From JAVJSU01 sp040219275 (GTDB taxonomy: Bacteria; Chloroflexota; Anaerolineae; Aggregatilineales; Phototrophicaceae), in contig JAVJSU010000006.1 of assembly GCA_040219275.1 (NCBI GenBank), forward strand, positions 1 through 64,000: a DNA stretch of 64,000 bases, written 5' to 3'. The notes beneath the pieces were generated by a model. That model was not told the origin of the DNA. It saw nothing but the letters and a program-made list of their open reading frames with translations, and did not search any database. Shown piece by piece: positions 35,255 to 43,629 of this stretch. The first letter of the stretch is position 1, and every line of letters starts with the position of its first letter. The position numbers were made by a program, and so were the translations under genes.

Positions 35255-35350
35255 CACGAAACATGGCTCGTGCCTATCAGCGAGTTGTCTCCCTGTGGTG
35301 GATAGGTTACAGTTAACAAGGCTTATTTATCCGTAAACAGGGAGAGCTTT

Positions 35351-35779
35351 ATGAAACGAGTCACACGAGGCGTTGCCGGATTACTTTTGTTGGTGATGTC
35401 ATTACTGGCGTTTCCAGTAGCGGCGGATTGCCCTAATCTTGCCGATGGACGCATCAATGATGATGCCGCACGCAGTTGTGCCGCACCGGTGATTATTTAC
35501 GACGATCCGTTAGAACTTTACGGCGTAAATCCTGCCACCAGTCAGGCGATATTGGCATTCACAATCACAGACGCGGAAATCGAAGCGGCGGGGATTCCTG
35601 ATAAAGGCTATGTGACTATCGCCGAGGGTGTTAACCCGGCAACCGGTAAGCCGATTGCGGTCTATCGCCTTGCAACGGGCGAATTCCAGATGAATAGTTT
35701 CTACCCGAACGACGAAGGCTATGTTGTCGTGTGGGATGAAGAAGGCAATCATTACGCCTACACATTTTATCTACCATAA
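35351..35779 (+). CDS. Small secreted protein of unknown function
   Basis: 142 residues with a signal peptide ending FPVAA before DCPNL. The mature part has two cysteines (DCPNL and RSCAA, perhaps one disulfide) and beta-rich segments ITDAEIEAAGIPDKGYVTIA, IAVYRLATGEFQMNS and YVVVWDEEGNHYAYTFYL. It lies downstream of the lipoprotein array on the same strand but lacks the YPEGW domain. GGGAGAG stands before the ATG. Confidence 0.72.
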   Translation: MKRVTRGVAGLLLLVMSLLAFPVAADCPNLADGRINDDAARSCAAPVIIYDDPLELYGVNPATSQAILAFTITDAEIEAAGIPDKGYVTIAEGVNPATGKPIAVYRLATGEFQMNSFYPNDEGYVVVWDEEGNHYAYTFYLP

Positions 35780-35807
35780 GCACAGCATATGGTAATTTCA
35801 AAACAAA

Positions 35808-35834
35808 CAGGGCGCAACATGGTGTTACGCCCTG
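35808..35834. terminator. Hairpin, probable terminator
   Basis: CAGGGCG (35808-35814) pairs with CGCCCTG (35828-35834), extended by imperfect pairing of CAAC with GTTA. The T run is weak on both sides. Confidence 0.45.
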
Positions 35835-35914
35835 CAAATGCCTGCTCAAAAAAAGATGTAGTTTCCGGTCTTGAGCAGTGTCTTTCTTAAGTCACCTGAA
35901 CCGGCTTGGCTTTA

Positions 35915-36442
35915 TTATGCGGCGGGGTTCAGATGCTGATTGTCGTCACCATTGCGAGAGATAAACTCCGCATGAAATAGGTTTAGCTCATGGATAATCC
36001 GTAAGAGCATCGCCTGATCGTTTTTAATTTCCAGAATGAGCACCGGTTTACCCACTTGAATCCGTGAGACCAGCGCATCGGTGTGAATTTTTCTAAAACT
36101 CACGTTAAATGTCTGTGCGGCAAGCCGACCTACAAGCACGCCCAGCGCAGACCCGAACATGATAGCTAAGGCTAACGCAATAATCGTCAGGAAGTTGGGC
36201 AAATTTAGCGCACCCAATTGAACAAATCCTAACGCGGTTAAGGTACCACCGAGAATTCCCCCGGCAATGCCCCCCTCAGTAGCGCCCAGCGTATCATCTA
36301 AGATGACGGTTTCTCCATTAGCGACCTTTGCCACGATTGCCGCCCGTTTGACCACGACATCACGAACATCCGTGATATGATCCAGCGCATTCGCTAGTAA
36401 AGCCCGCGATGGGAAGATTGCTACCACAATTTCACGTGACAT
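35915..36442 (-). CDS. Glycine-zipper membrane protein, DUF1269-like
   Basis: 175 residues. The N-terminal cytosolic part (REIVVAIFPSRALLANALDH) resembles the ferredoxin-like start of DUF1269/general-stress proteins. It is followed by a Gly-rich double membrane hairpin (GGIAGGILGGTLTALGF, then FLTIIALALAIMFGSALGVLVG) and a cytosolic C-terminal tail (VSRIQVGKPVLILEIKND). GGGGAG 5 nt before ATG 36442 sets the start. Tandem 10-mers GCCAAAGTTC (36509-36528) lie in the promoter region. Role unknown, possibly stress-linked. Confidence 0.7.
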   Translation of the reverse strand: MSREIVVAIFPSRALLANALDHITDVRDVVVKRAAIVAKVANGETVILDDTLGATEGGIAGGILGGTLTALGFVQLGALNLPNFLTIIALALAIMFGSALGVLVGRLAAQTFNVSFRKIHTDALVSRIQVGKPVLILEIKNDQAMLLRIIHELNLFHAEFISRNGDDNQHLNPAA

Positions 36443-36508
36443 ATGCACTCCCCAGTTAAACTCTTTTTCCAAAACACTACCTACCCATAAAGTTTAACAT
36501 GAAAGTAT

Positions 36509-36567
36509 GCCAAAGTTCGCCAAAGTTCAATACTTCATTAATTTTTGTGTTATTTTACACAAAAAAT
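36509..36567. promoter_or_regulatory. Tandem 10-mers and an AT hairpin upstream of the DUF1269-like gene
   Basis: GCCAAAGTTC occurs twice in direct tandem (36509-36528). Next comes TTTTTGTGT/ACACAAAAA (36542-36567), a 9-bp inverted repeat that could be an operator or the terminator of the acetyltransferase gene. Confidence 0.35.
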
Positions 36568-36676
36568 CCATTTATAACATCGTCAATATGCCGAATATAA
36601 ACTATTGAACGGCTATTATGACGCTAAATCCGGGACTCATCAAGTGCTATCTACAAAATGGCGGTCGCATCCTTTA

Positions 36677-37186
36677 TCAGATGATATTCAAAACCATCCA
36701 CTCAATATCATAATATGTCCCATCAATTTTGAGATAATTTGGATCCATGCCCCATGTCATGAATCCCGCCTTTCGATACAGGGAACGGGCGGCGACGTTC
36801 GTGGCGGTTACGGCGAGGACGACATGCTCTACCCCCTCAGAGGCACGGCAAAACGCCAGCGCGGTATCCAACAAGGCTTTACCCCCCTGTTTGCCCCGTG
36901 CTTCCGGCGCAACATACATGCCATTGATATGCGCCCGATGCACCGTTTTGGTACGCGGATGCCGAGCAACGTTCACCATACCCACCATCACCCCATCAAG
37001 AAATGCGCCAAAGAACGCATTAGAACCGTTCAGCATCTCCGCGAAGTCCTCTACGCTCCGTGTAACTTCTTCTTCGTAGGATGCACCAAACGCTTCTGGA
37101 TGTTCCTGTAATGACCGCAAGCGCAACGCACGAAAGACCTCTGCATCTTCGCCGCGCAAGGGCTTCACGCTGATTTCTGTGTCCAT
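36677..37186 (-). CDS. GNAT-family N-acetyltransferase
   Basis: 169 residues with the four GNAT motifs: VKPLRGEDAEVFRALRLRSL at the start, GMVNVARHP, the acetyl-CoA loop VAPEARGKQGGKALLD (motif A, Q/RxxGxG/A) and TATNVAARSLYRKAGF (motif B). It transfers acetyl from CoA to an amine of unknown identity. Soluble, with no signal. The ATG 37186 lacks a strong Shine-Dalgarno sequence. Confidence 0.92.
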   Translation of the reverse strand: MDTEISVKPLRGEDAEVFRALRLRSLQEHPEAFGASYEEEVTRSVEDFAEMLNGSNAFFGAFLDGVMVGMVNVARHPRTKTVHRAHINGMYVAPEARGKQGGKALLDTALAFCRASEGVEHVVLAVTATNVAARSLYRKAGFMTWGMDPNYLKIDGTYYDIEWMVLNII

Positions 37187-37290
37187 GATCGCGTTATCCT
37201 CCCCTCAGTGAAAACATGAATTGCACAAGCCATGTATAATAAAAATGTATTGTGTGCTTCAATAGTATTTTTAAAATAATCAACTCAATA

Positions 37291-37908
37291 ATGACGATAA
37301 AAGATTCGCAAACCACTATGAATAATTATAACCTGCTAATGCCTGATCCGCGCCCTACCCGTGCGGATGCCGTAAAAAATCGGGAAGTTCTGCTTGATAC
37401 CGCAGAGATGCTGTTTGAGCGTGACGGTGTGGAAGCAGTGACCATGACCCAGATCGCGCAGGAAGCCGGCGTGGGCAAAGGCACGCTGTATCGGCATTTC
37501 AATAATAAGAATGAAATCTGTCAGGCATTGCTCAATCAGGATATGCTTGATTTACAATCACGCACGCTCACCCAAATGAGACAAAATAACGAAACCGAGG
37601 CGACATTGCGCTGGTTTTTGGAAGCAGTCGTACGTTTCGTCACGAAAAATGAGGATTTGCTCTTCGCCGGACTGGATACAAGCCCTGACTTATCTATGGA
37701 ATTCCCCGCGCATTTATGGTGGCGGCAAACTATTCGTGGCTGTCTACGCGAATTAATTGACGATGGCGACCTTGAGTATTTGACTGACACACTTTATATC
37801 TTACTGGATGTTCACACGCTCCGCTTCCAACATCATTCACTGGGCTATGATTTGCAACGTATCGTTGATGGGTTAAACGATGTGCTGACGCGCCTGCTCA
37901 AACCATGA
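37291..37908 (+). CDS. TetR-family transcriptional regulator
   Basis: 205 residues. The N-terminal helix-turn-helix is typical (ILLDTAEMLFERDGVEAVTM-like start, TQIAQEAGVGKGTLYRHFNN), and the all-helical C-terminal ligand domain contains a tail resembling SbtR/TetR C-terminal modules. The start is uncertain: ATG 37291 or 37318, neither with a Shine-Dalgarno sequence. It is divergent from the GNAT gene, with only about 100 nt between, so it may control that gene and itself. Confidence 0.9.
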   Translation: MTIKDSQTTMNNYNLLMPDPRPTRADAVKNREVLLDTAEMLFERDGVEAVTMTQIAQEAGVGKGTLYRHFNNKNEICQALLNQDMLDLQSRTLTQMRQNNETEATLRWFLEAVVRFVTKNEDLLFAGLDTSPDLSMEFPAHLWWRQTIRGCLRELIDDGDLEYLTDTLYILLDVHTLRFQHHSLGYDLQRIVDGLNDVLTRLLKP

Positions 37909-38075
37909 GCCGCTTCCTGTCATTGCCTCAGCAAGAACACGCTAATTTCATACCCGTACAAATCGACTAGATGTGTCTTTTCGTCGTGCTGTGTATAATT
38001 AGAGAGAATTCTGTAACCCTGTTAAAATAATCCACACAGAATGATGCACTGTTGGCAAAAATGGATGGTCTGGCG

Positions 38076-39860
38076 ATGATGCGACGTTATAAGCGATTAA
38101 TTATATTGATGTTAGGTTTGTTGACCTTTAGTGGTGGCATTTTATGGGCGGCTCCTCCGATAGTCCGCGTGCCACCCATGCAAGCGAACCTGTTTGAAGC
38201 CTTTGTTCTGGAAACCCGTATTGATCTTGAAGCACTGGCAAACGAGATTCTCGGCGTGGGGGTTCGCCCGACCACTTGGAAAGGCACCGAAGACCTTACC
38301 TCACCGAGCTTTATACCGGATTTGTGGTTCGATAATGAGCAACTCGCCGCAGAGGTCTTTGGCGTTGGCGTGCGTCCTGAGGAATGGTTCAGTTTACCAG
38401 CCAATCCCGGCAATCTTGATCTGATCGCCCGTAATGTGCGTCATGATCTGGAATTAACGGCAGATACCACCTTCGGCGAACGCGTACGCCCCGATTTCTG
38501 GAACGGTTCGGCGGGCATCTTTCGCTGTTCACGCACGGTACAGAATGTGGTGCGTTTACTGGCGGAATTTTATAATACGCGCCCCGTAACCACCTCAGAA
38601 GCGGCGTTCAATTATTGCTCTGCATTGACCACAGAAGTACAAAGTGAGCTTATTCGCGTTGTATTTGAGAATAGCCAGGCACAAAGCGAATTACCGGCTC
38701 TTGCATTAGCCCTGCGTGGTGATCTGGAACGGCTGGCTGACGAAAAACTCGGCTTGAACAATCGCCCACCCCAATGGACAAACAACCGTGAAGAAGGCTC
38801 GGCTACGTTAGTCGCTGATGTTAATGCCGATCTGGAACGGCTTGCCAATGAATTGCTAGGGAATAATGTTCGTCCGGAAGGTTGGGCGCAATTTATCTCT
38901 GCCGCGCCATCGCTCTCCTATCGAAGCCTGCGTTTTAATCTGGAATTGCTGTCTGATCTGCAACTGGGCGAGAACATCCGCCCCAACGGTTGGCAAGGCA
39001 CAGACCCCATTGTGGATTGCGACATCATCGATCAATCCCTGTTTTTTATTATTCAGCAAAATTATGACTATGAAATTCCCGAAACATTTGTGGATTCGGT
39101 GAATTTTTGCCAACTCCTGCAAGAAGATAGCAACAACGTCGCAGAAAATCCGCCCTCGCCGGAAGTGGTTGAAGGACCGGATGGTGAACCGGTAGATATC
39201 CGGTATCTCGCAGAAGCCCAATATGCCTTCGCCTATCTGGATGTCGCCGCGACCCAATACATGGGATCAGTTCCATCCGGTACAGAATTCCGCGCATGGT
39301 ATCGTAACTTTAACGAATCCGACATGATGTTCGTCAGCGGGCAGGACTTCGCGGTATTTATTGACCGTCGCTGGACAACCATGGCAGAAGATGTATTCAA
39401 CACATTGCCGACATTAGAGGGTATACGCCCACTAACATTCTGTGATGCCTCATGGTGTAATGGTCCTGGTCCGACACCCACGCCCACAGGCGGTAGCGCG
39501 GTGGAATTACTCGCCAATGCCCAGACACCCCAGGCAACGCTCGACACATCCAGTTTGGGGAGCACATCCGGCAAAACTCAGGTCTCGTGGAATCACGTCC
39601 GCGTCAGTTATCTGCTGGATCGTCAGGAAACGCGAACCGTGCAGGTCACGCTGGAATTGTGCAATTCTCCGGCGCAGGTCGCCTGTGAACCGGTATTGAG
39701 CGTGTTTGATACAACAACCAATACCGCCAGAGCTGTGATTTCGCAATTCAACGGCTTGAATGTCTATGAATTGCCGTATGGTTATCTGCAAAATCAAATC
39801 ATTGAGAGTCAAAATTTCATCTCACCGGACATCTGGATTAGTGATCCGACCATCCGCTAA
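38076..39860 (+). CDS. Exported protein with six copies of a novel RP-W repeat
   Basis: 594 residues: an N-terminal signal or anchor (LIILMLGLLTFSGGILWAA), then six units of about 20-22 residues with consensus xDLExLAxExLGxxVRPxxW, encoded near 38219, 38330, 38441, 38719, 38828 and 38936. Examples are DLEALANEILGVGVRPTTW and DLERLANELLGNNVRPEGW. A cysteine-bearing insert with helices lies between units 3 and 4 and another after unit 6. The C-terminal third is a different domain with a Pro/Thr hinge (GPGPTPTPTGGS). I recognise no family. GGATGG before ATG 38076 is a moderate Shine-Dalgarno sequence; ATG 38061 is possible. A terminator follows. Confidence 0.8.
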   Translation: MMRRYKRLIILMLGLLTFSGGILWAAPPIVRVPPMQANLFEAFVLETRIDLEALANEILGVGVRPTTWKGTEDLTSPSFIPDLWFDNEQLAAEVFGVGVRPEEWFSLPANPGNLDLIARNVRHDLELTADTTFGERVRPDFWNGSAGIFRCSRTVQNVVRLLAEFYNTRPVTTSEAAFNYCSALTTEVQSELIRVVFENSQAQSELPALALALRGDLERLADEKLGLNNRPPQWTNNREEGSATLVADVNADLERLANELLGNNVRPEGWAQFISAAPSLSYRSLRFNLELLSDLQLGENIRPNGWQGTDPIVDCDIIDQSLFFIIQQNYDYEIPETFVDSVNFCQLLQEDSNNVAENPPSPEVVEGPDGEPVDIRYLAEAQYAFAYLDVAATQYMGSVPSGTEFRAWYRNFNESDMMFVSGQDFAVFIDRRWTTMAEDVFNTLPTLEGIRPLTFCDASWCNGPGPTPTPTGGSAVELLANAQTPQATLDTSSLGSTSGKTQVSWNHVRVSYLLDRQETRTVQVTLELCNSPAQVACEPVLSVFDTTTNTARAVISQFNGLNVYELPYGYLQNQIIESQNFISPDIWISDPTIR

Positions 39861-39880
39861 ATTTTAAGTCAGTTCAAGTT

Positions 39881-39916
39881 AAGGCGACTTTGAATCTCCC
39901 GGAGTCGCCTTTTTAT
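39881..39916 (+). terminator. Intrinsic terminator of the repeat-protein gene
   Basis: AAGGCGACT (39881-39889) pairs with AGTCGCCTT (39903-39911), followed by TTTATTT. Confidence 0.85.
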
Positions 39917-40147
39917 TTCTCAGGTCGTAAATTATGGGATAGATGACTGAAAACAAGGGATGTGGTACATTAAAAGGGTCTGATGTGAGGCAGAGAGTCT
40001 TGACTACAATTTGCACGCATCAATGCAACAATTTACCATAAATCAGCGTATAGATGATGAGGTGTGTTTGACACATTTCCGGCACACCATCATAACAAAC
40101 GCTTGATAAAAACGAAGCTAATGGGTTAACTCTGGACTAAAACAATT

Positions 40148-40960
40148 ATGGCTGATGAAAATATTCGCCAACGGGCATTTAGCGCTCTGTTGCAAAACGC
40201 GGTTTTTAGCTGGCAAACGGCGGTCACCCTGCTGGTGACGCTGGTATTATTTTTTGCCGCCCCGCAACCGTTTACCTTCTGGCAACCGTGGTTCTGGTTG
40301 ATCCTCGGTGCGCTGGCAGAAGGGGCGTTCATCCTGACGACCCTGAGTGACCCGGATGCCGCGCAGGAAGCGGTTGCCCGTCAATTTGAAGCACAATATG
40401 ACCTGAACAAAATCAAGAATCGCGTCTCGCGGGATCGCCTGCGGGATGCGCTGGAATATCGCAGAAATATGATGATTCTGGCGAAGCGCGGCAAAGGGGC
40501 GATGCGTACACATCTGGCACAAACAGTTGAAGATGTCAACGACTGGATTTCACATATGTATAGCCTTGCCGAGCACATTGATTCGTTTGAAAGCAATCAA
40601 CTGGTCGAACGTGATCGGCGCATGGTGCCGCAACAGTTGGACAAAACGCGCATCCGCATGGAACGCGAAAAAGACCCGGAAGTCCGGCGTGATCTGGAAC
40701 GGCAGGTATTCCAGCTAGAGCAACAATTGACCAACCTTGAAGGCACAGTAAACAGCGTCCGCCGTGCAGAAATTCAACTGGAGAGCACCTTATCTTCATT
40801 AGGGACGATCTACGCGCAAATGTCCTTGCTCGGCACAAAAGAGGTGGATAGCTCCCGCGCTCAACGCTTACGTCTGGAAATTCAGGATGAAGTCGCCAGT
40901 TTGCAGGATACCATCGAGGCGATGGACGAGGTACAGGCACAGGCGCTTCGTCTGCGTTAA
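40148..40960 (+). CDS. Membrane protein with cytosolic coiled coil, unknown function
   Basis: 270 residues: two N-terminal transmembrane helices (residues about 22-40 and 47-65) joined by a short loop (APQPFTFWQPW), then a long charged helical region rich in Arg, Glu and Gln with heptad-like spacing (residues about 85-265, e.g. QVFQLEQQLTNLEGTVNSVR). It would lie as a coiled coil in the cytosol. I do not know the family. No Shine-Dalgarno sequence is visible before the ATG. Same strand as the RP-W repeat protein but behind its terminator. Confidence 0.75.
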   Translation: MADENIRQRAFSALLQNAVFSWQTAVTLLVTLVLFFAAPQPFTFWQPWFWLILGALAEGAFILTTLSDPDAAQEAVARQFEAQYDLNKIKNRVSRDRLRDALEYRRNMMILAKRGKGAMRTHLAQTVEDVNDWISHMYSLAEHIDSFESNQLVERDRRMVPQQLDKTRIRMEREKDPEVRRDLERQVFQLEQQLTNLEGTVNSVRRAEIQLESTLSSLGTIYAQMSLLGTKEVDSSRAQRLRLEIQDEVASLQDTIEAMDEVQAQALRLR

Positions 40961-41130
40961 GGTGTAGATCGTACTGAAATGTGATAAATGTCACGCGGTC
41001 TCTTATAACAGAACACACCTGACTACGTCATAGAAAGCATGTTAGGCTGTAATCAATAAGTGACCTCTGGGATGTGAGGCTTGCGACAATCAGTACAGAA
41101 GTGTGCAAAAAACGGGCAAATGGAGTAAGA

Positions 41131-41181
41131 ATGCTGTTCCGACGGAAACATTCTGAAAGAAAAAGAGACCCGACAGTGTAA
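41131..41181 (+). CDS. Possible 16-residue basic leader peptide
   Basis: ATG 41131 is preceded by GGAG with 5-nt spacing, and encodes MLFRRKHSERKRDPTV, with eight of sixteen residues basic or His. The start codon lies in a small hairpin. A terminator begins 40 nt after the stop, so this could be an attenuator leader or a tiny peptide gene. Chance occurrence cannot be excluded. Confidence 0.25.
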   Translation: MLFRRKHSERKRDPTV

Positions 41182-41221
41182 TCCACATAAATGGATACGC
41201 ACACAACTGCTGATCTGGGAA

Positions 41222-41254
41222 AACGATCCGGTAACTTTACCGGATCGTTTTTTG
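41222..41254 (+). terminator. Strong intrinsic terminator upstream of 41426
   Basis: A 13-bp perfect inverted repeat (41222-41234 with 41237-41249), effectively with a 4-nt or larger loop, followed by TTTTTG. It separates 41426 from everything upstream. Confidence 0.85.
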
Positions 41255-41425
41255 TTTGCGCGCTGGCGTTAGCGCTTCGTCAGCAAAATCTCAAGCAAAC
41301 TATGCGATTACGGATAGTACAATGGTCATTAATCACGCATCGAAATCGCAATATCTGCAACATCTTGCAGGGTACAACGATTTAATAGATGTATTCTCAC
41401 TCCTAAAATAGACAGGAAAAGCATC

Positions 41426-42178
41426 ATGGCTAAAAATCGCACCATTCTGATTGTTGCACTGGCAATCACCCTCGCCTTGCTTACACCTTTTTTGCCATCT
41501 AACGACACCCTCGCCCAGGATGACGGCTCAACAGGCGCACCGATTGGATTCAACGGCATCGTCGAATCCGTCGATATGGACGCGCAGATTATTGTTGTCG
41601 CCGGTTTAGAGGTCAACATCAGCAATATTGGCGAAATCGACTTTGAGATTGAAGTCGGCACAAGTATCGAAGTGATCGGTGTGTTGCAGGGTGGCATCGT
41701 GATCGCCGCAGTCATCACCATTTCCGACATGCCAGAAATGACTCCCGAACCGGAGATGACTCCTGAACCTGAAATGACCCCTGTGGTTGAGGCAACCCCT
41801 GAGCCAGAATCCACCCCTGCTCCCACCGGCAACACGACGATCATCAACATCAATAACCCGATTATCGTGATTGAAGGTCCGGTGCAGGAAATCAACGTCA
41901 ATATCATCACCATCTTCAACATCAACATTCAGGTGAATCCGTCGGATCCGATCCTTACAACGATTCAAGTTGGTGACAATTTGCGTGTTCAGGGTGATAT
42001 GCAGGTCAACAACGGTGTGATTATCATTATCGCCATCACGGTCATCAAAATTGAAATCATCCAACCGATTATTATCAACCCCGGTTTGCCATCCAACTGC
42101 CATGTGCATCGTAGTGGTCGTGTTCACTGCCGGGGCAGTCGCGGTAGCCGCGGTAGTCGGGGTAGCCGCGGCAGTTAA
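41426..42178 (+). CDS. Secreted protein with two DUF5666-like domains and GSR tail
   Basis: 250 residues. A signal peptide (LAQ before DDGSTG) is followed by a small OB-like domain (GFNGIVESVDMDAQIIVVAG ... GTSIEVIGVLQGG), a linker of PEMTPEPE repeats, a second related domain very rich in Ile and Asn (VQVGDNLRVQGDMQVNNGVI type strand order) and a basic C-terminal tail ending in GSRGSRGSRGSRGS. The tail may bind nucleic acid or polysaccharide. The Ile/Val-rich strands suggest a stiff beta barrel. The tail is encoded by a CGGTAG-type microsatellite. Confidence 0.75.
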   Translation: MAKNRTILIVALAITLALLTPFLPSNDTLAQDDGSTGAPIGFNGIVESVDMDAQIIVVAGLEVNISNIGEIDFEIEVGTSIEVIGVLQGGIVIAAVITISDMPEMTPEPEMTPEPEMTPVVEATPEPESTPAPTGNTTIININNPIIVIEGPVQEINVNIITIFNINIQVNPSDPILTTIQVGDNLRVQGDMQVNNGVIIIIAITVIKIEIIQPIIINPGLPSNCHVHRSGRVHCRGSRGSRGSRGSRGS

Positions 42179-42265
42179 GCGCGTTGATAGATAATTCTGG
42201 GCTTCGTGAAGACGGTTTTATGAAGCCCATTTTTTCGCTCCATGACGGGATAAAGTGAATCGCCC

Positions 42266-43486
42266 ATGATAACGCTCGATTATCACATCAAACCACGACG
42301 AATTGGTCGCATCCTCGGCATCATCGCTGTTGGGTTGGCAAGTATCAGTTTCATCGCCGATTATCTGGTGTTCTTCGTGTTCAAGCTGGACGTAAATTCC
42401 AATATTTTTACGGAGTTTCTTGAAGCCTTAAGCGTCACAGTTGAGGCGAGCATCCCCACATGGTATTCAGTGATGTTGCTGTTCTGCGCGGCGATTCTAC
42501 TGGCACAAATCACCCGCGCAAAACGGGCGCAGAAAGACCGCTATCGGGGCTATTGGTTCGGCTTGGCGGTGATCTTCGCGTATCTCTCAGCGGATGAAAG
42601 CGCCGTCCTGCATGAAACCTTCTCATCCCCTATCGAAGAAGCATTTAACACGTCCGGCTTTTTGACCTTTGGCTGGCTGGTGGTGTTTATACCGCTGGTC
42701 ATCATCTTCGTCTTGCTCTATCTGCGCTTTCTGTGGAATTTACCGCCCGTCTATCGCAGATTATTCGTCATCTCCGGCGCACTCTATGTCGGCGGCGCGG
42801 TCTTTATCGAAGGCTTGAGCGCCAGCCAATTCCCGGATGATGGGTCGTCGTTGCCCCTCATTTACTTTGTGCTCTCGACCATCGAAGAACTATCTGAAAT
42901 GCTCGGCATCTGCCTTTTCATCTACACCTTGCTCCGCTATATCGTAGAGATGGACTATACGTTTTCATTTGGTTCACGGTCTATGGTCACAGTCTCCGCT
43001 TCTGAGTCGCCCGTTGCCACAGTGCCAGAAACACCATCTCAGCCAGAGCCACCAGGCTTACGATTTAATCCACTCATCGCCATCATCATTCTGCTTATCG
43101 TTACCAACAGCGCCCTGTTATTGTGGGTCTTCTCAAATACAGGAAGCTCTGAGGAAGACTCAATCGACCAACCATTTTATGTCACGTTGGACGAGCAATT
43201 CGCCGATAGTGACATGCTGATCGTGGAAATGGAGGGCGTTTTCGGGATGGATAATCCCGCCGCACAGCAGATGACCGCCGCCTTGCTGTCCAATTACGCG
43301 CAGGTCATCGTCGTCGCCCTGCCGGAAAATGAGTTGAGTGTCGCCTTTGCCGCTGACACACTCCCATTTGACACCACCACATTGAGCAATCTGCTACAGG
43401 TACAAGCGCCCGCCCAATATATTATCTTCGATACGCCACTGGTCACGTCCATCACCACCGCCGCTTTTCCGGTGATTTCACGTTAA
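42266..43486 (+). CDS. Multi-pass membrane protein of unknown function
   Basis: 406 residues. Six or more transmembrane helices in residues 15-235, with polar residues inside helices (LSADESAVLHE and STIEELSEMLG) that look like a buried Glu/His metal or proton site. A cytosolic or external Pro/Ser-rich linker, a further transmembrane helix (IAIIILLIVTNSALLLWVF) and a C-terminal soluble part of about 110 residues follow. I do not recognise the family. Upstream gene 41426 ends 87 nt before, so co-transcription is possible. Confidence 0.75.
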   Translation: MITLDYHIKPRRIGRILGIIAVGLASISFIADYLVFFVFKLDVNSNIFTEFLEALSVTVEASIPTWYSVMLLFCAAILLAQITRAKRAQKDRYRGYWFGLAVIFAYLSADESAVLHETFSSPIEEAFNTSGFLTFGWLVVFIPLVIIFVLLYLRFLWNLPPVYRRLFVISGALYVGGAVFIEGLSASQFPDDGSSLPLIYFVLSTIEELSEMLGICLFIYTLLRYIVEMDYTFSFGSRSMVTVSASESPVATVPETPSQPEPPGLRFNPLIAIIILLIVTNSALLLWVFSNTGSSEEDSIDQPFYVTLDEQFADSDMLIVEMEGVFGMDNPAAQQMTAALLSNYAQVIVVALPENELSVAFAADTLPFDTTTLSNLLQVQAPAQYIIFDTPLVTSITTAAFPVISR

Positions 43487-43629
43487 ACCCGCTTAATTTT
43501 CTCGCTCTTTAATAAATCTCCACATTTCTGGCGTTGAATTTGTTATAATAATCGTCATGCAACCAAACGCATCTAATGACGTATTATGATACGTGGCGAG
43601 TCTGCCACCGATCACAGGAGCATGACACC

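Larger units (their letters stand above)
40961..41425 (+). other. Structured 465-nt intergenic region with tiny ORF and terminator
   Basis: The region holds a Shine-Dalgarno sequence, a 16-codon frame, a hairpin overlapping its start (AGAATG 41128-41133 with CATTCT 41149-41154) and a strong terminator (41222-41254). The last 170 nt lead into the gene at 41426. Nothing else is recognised. Confidence 0.45.

Noticed and set aside
41191..41385. 64-codon frame across the terminator at 41222
   Set aside because: It contains a strong intrinsic terminator and has no Shine-Dalgarno sequence.
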